DNA from: Methylophaga thalassica
Lineage (GTDB): Bacteria > Pseudomonadota > Gammaproteobacteria > Nitrosococcales > Methylophagaceae
Direction of reading: 5' to 3'
Length of the DNA: 64,000 bases
Assembly: GCF_030159795.1 (NCBI RefSeq)
Contig: NZ_BSND01000004.1
Span: forward strand, 310,001-374,000
Shown: in pieces, positions 62,073-64,000 of the stretch
How the letters are laid out: every line of letters starts with the position of its first letter
Position numbering within the stretch: position 1 is the first letter of the stretch
Notes under the pieces: model-generated
Database searches by the model: none
Told to the model about the DNA's origin: nothing
The model's input: only the letters and a program-made list of their open reading frames with translations
Translations under genes and position numbers: made by a program

Positions 62073-62951
62073 ATGAAATCAATCTTAAAATTATTAACTT
62101 TATTATTTATCGTTATCACTATTCAATCTCCTGTCTTTGCCGCTGATACCGCCTCCGGCTGGCAAGACGAGGTAACACAGCTAGAAACGGTTTATGGTGG
62201 ACGTATTGGTGTATCGGCATGGAATGCAAATGATGGTCAACAACTTCACTACCGTGAAAATGAACGGTTTGCCATGTGCAGTACCTTCAAATTATTACTC
62301 GTCGCTAATGTGTTACAGCGTATTGACCAAAAGCAAGAAAAGCTTGAACGATTAATAAGTTATGATAAATCTGAGATTCTTGAATATGCGCCAGTGACAT
62401 CACAACATCTTGATAAAGGATCAATGACGGTAGCAGACTTGAGTAAAGCCGCATTGCAATTAAGTGATAATACTGCTGCCAATTTACTGCTTAATACATT
62501 GGGAGGTCCACAAGGACTAACTGATTATCTCCGTAGCTTAGGCGATAACACCACTCGCTTAGATAGAATTGAGCCAAATCTGAATACTAACTTAGCTGAA
62601 GATCCTAGAGATACCACCACCCCCAAGGCGATGCTGTTAACCTTAAAAACCCTCTTACTTGGTGACACTTTATCTGAAGCATCCAAACAACGTCTTATTC
62701 ACTGGTTAATTGGCAACCAAACAGGAGATGACAAAATACGTGCTGGTGTTCCCGCAACATGGCTTGTCGGTGATAAAACCGGATCAGGTGCTAATGGTGC
62801 CAATAATGATGTTGCTATTATCTGGCCGGAGGCTGGCCACCCCTATCTATTGATCGTGTATTACTCTGGCTCAGAACGCTCAAAAAATAAAAAAAATGCG
62901 GTCATCGCAAAAATCAGCCAATCGGTAAGCAAAGTGTTTTACCCTGAGTAA
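62073..62951 (+). CDS. Class A beta-lactamase
   Basis: This 292-residue serine beta-lactamase is exported by a signal peptide (about 1-23, ending SPVFA). The active-site S70-T-F-K is at 70-73 with Cys69 before it. SDN is at 131-133, the omega-loop Glu is Glu167 with Asn171 (RIEPNLN) and KTG is at 235-237. The sequence around FAMCSTFK, RDTTTPKAM and WLIGNQTGDDKIRAG resembles A1-subclass enzymes such as GES and CTX-M relatives. The second cysteine of carbapenemase-type disulfides is absent (KTGSGANG). It would hydrolyse penicillins or cephalosporins; the spectrum cannot be predicted. There is no mobile element, so it appears to be a resident chromosomal gene. Confidence 0.95.
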   Translation: MKSILKLLTLLFIVITIQSPVFAADTASGWQDEVTQLETVYGGRIGVSAWNANDGQQLHYRENERFAMCSTFKLLLVANVLQRIDQKQEKLERLISYDKSEILEYAPVTSQHLDKGSMTVADLSKAALQLSDNTAANLLLNTLGGPQGLTDYLRSLGDNTTRLDRIEPNLNTNLAEDPRDTTTPKAMLLTLKTLLLGDTLSEASKQRLIHWLIGNQTGDDKIRAGVPATWLVGDKTGSGANGANNDVAIIWPEAGHPYLLIVYYSGSERSKNKKNAVIAKISQSVSKVFYPE

Positions 62952-62976
62952 ACACGATGCAAAATATATCTATTAA

Positions 62977-64000
62977 TCAGATGATGTATTGATTACCCCC
63001 CAAACGTTTTGCTTCATACATAGCATGATCAGCATGCTGCAATAATGTTTTTTCGACATCACCATGAACGGGTAATAAAGCAATACCAATACTGCTAGAC
63101 AAATGAATCTCACAGCCGCCGACGATAAATACCTTTGCCATCGTCTGCCTTATTTTTTCTGCAATAGATTTTGCATCTTGCTGATGACTTATCGTTTCGA
63201 GTAATACGACAAATTCATCACCACCGAAGCGGGCTACCGTATCAGAACTTCGAACACACGACTGTATTCGCTCAGCAGCTTGTTGTAATAAGGCATCCCC
63301 GACATCATGGCCAAAATTATCATTCGCCTGCTTAAAGTTGTCCAAATCAAGATAAAACAAAGCCAATTCAGTTTTTTGTCTTAGCGCCCTTGAGATGGCA
63401 AGCTGCATGCGGTCATGGAACAACTCACGGTTTGCCAGGCCGGTTAAATGATCATACATCGCCAGAAAGCGTAAACGGTCATGCAGTTGTTTCCGCGTAA
63501 TTGCAGCAGCAACTTGCGTTGAAATATATTCAAGTAAATGTTGGCTATCTTCGGTATTGATATGCTGAGCCTCAACTCTGGCAATCAGACTACCTATAAC
63601 ACGTTCTGCTGTGCACAGTGGTACCTTGATCCAACCATTATCAGTATCGAAGCATACCTTTCTTGAATCAATCCAGGATGTCAGGTTCTGGCTGAGATGC
63701 GCATGCAGCAATTCACCATCGACATCACTACTAGTATAAGCAAACGTCAGAAGTTGAGTTTGCTGGTCATACAATGCAATAACAAAATCACTGATCGGTA
63801 ATAGTGTCTCCATGATTTGATGAATACGCTTATACAATGATGACAAACTTTCTTCATGATGTGCCGCTTCAGAGATCGCATACATAGCAGACTGAATCGC
63901 TTCAGCGCGTTTATGCCGGGATATATCTCTGGCAACGGCTATACGAAAGGCCTCATTGCTCGCCCACTTAGCCGACCAGAGTAAATAAACAATCTGTCCA
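62977..64000 (-). CDS. PAS-GAF-GGDEF diguanylate cyclase (5' end beyond window)
   Basis: The frame is open to the right edge, so the N-terminus is missing. The first visible residues (about 38) end a PAS domain (EAFRIAVARDISRHKRAEAI). A GAF domain follows, then GGDEF at the C-terminus with ARFGGDEFVVLLE and an intact I-site RSSD five residues before. It should make c-di-GMP with product inhibition. An internal ATG at 63885 is not the true start because the PAS end continues upstream of it. It is convergent with the beta-lactamase gene. Confidence 0.92.
   Translation of the reverse strand, partial: GQIVYLLWSAKWASNEAFRIAVARDISRHKRAEAIQSAMYAISEAAHHEESLSSLYKRIHQIMETLLPISDFVIALYDQQTQLLTFAYTSSDVDGELLHAHLSQNLTSWIDSRKVCFDTDNGWIKVPLCTAERVIGSLIARVEAQHINTEDSQHLLEYISTQVAAAITRKQLHDRLRFLAMYDHLTGLANRELFHDRMQLAISRALRQKTELALFYLDLDNFKQANDNFGHDVGDALLQQAAERIQSCVRSSDTVARFGGDEFVVLLETISHQQDAKSIAEKIRQTMAKVFIVGGCEIHLSSSIGIALLPVHGDVEKTLLQHADHAMYEAKRLGGNQYII

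Overview
This 64 kb window looks like an ordinary chromosomal segment of a gammaproteobacterium with moderate, slightly AT-rich composition. The evidence is the rluE-nudJ-mnmA-hflD-(...)-purB order seen in enterobacteria, an AcnB-type aconitase, a homodimeric-E1 pyruvate dehydrogenase operon, ThiC/ThiO/ThiS/ThiG with a TPP riboswitch, and MsrPQ. The gene set would fit an aquatic or marine Methylophaga-like (Thiotrichales) organism, but that placement is inference. I see no tRNA, rRNA, insertion sequence, prophage or CRISPR array.

Layout. 0-2 kb: a truncated PGPGW membrane protein, a hexose-6-phosphate mutarotase and slyD, all on the minus strand. 2.2-11.7 kb: the rluE-nudJ-mnmA-hflD tRNA/rRNA-modification cluster, acnB and an orphan FetB-like permease on the minus strand, then purB with two uncharacterised envelope-type genes and a nitroreductase. 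11.7-20.7 kb (minus strand): a diguanylate cyclase with argG, a solitary Dam methylase, and aceE-aceF-lpdA. 20.9-24.5 kb: the most distinctive locus. A secreted Cys-rich repeat peptide of the HvfA/RiPP-metallophore type heads a doxX-msrP-msrQ operon, and an ECF sigma/zinc-finger anti-sigma pair is divergent to it. A well-formed ECF-type promoter lies between them, and no maturation enzymes (DUF692/MNIO, DUF2063) are nearby. 24.5-33.9 kb: a tightly packed minus-strand string gyrA-serC-pheA-ispH-permease-ABC ATPase-DUF1244.

34-39 kb: an ABC-auxiliary lipoprotein, apt, a MotY-like OmpA-domain protein, a CPA1 antiporter and an acidic membrane-anchored coiled-coil protein. 39.2-44.8 kb: the thiamine operon thiC-thiO-thiS-thiG-thiDE behind a TPP riboswitch. 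44.9-53 kb: small single-gene units (Smr protein, DUF486, Sel1/SPOR, thioesterase, murI, Old Yellow Enzyme, PerM-like, DUF4336, LysE, FlxA-like). 53.4-64 kb: a type III glutamine synthetase, a CHM isomerase, a four-repeat membrane protein, a VF530-EmrE pair, a LysR/SDR divergent pair, a PAS-GGDEF-EAL protein, a class A beta-lactamase and the end of a PAS-GAF-GGDEF protein.

Systems that appear to work together are: periplasmic copper/oxidative stress (HvfA-like peptide, DoxX, MsrPQ, ECF sigma), complete thiazole and HMP thiamine synthesis under TPP control, pyruvate-to-TCA entry (PDH, AcnB), and c-di-GMP turnover (three GGDEF proteins). Function calls rest on motif recognition by eye and were not checked by database search.
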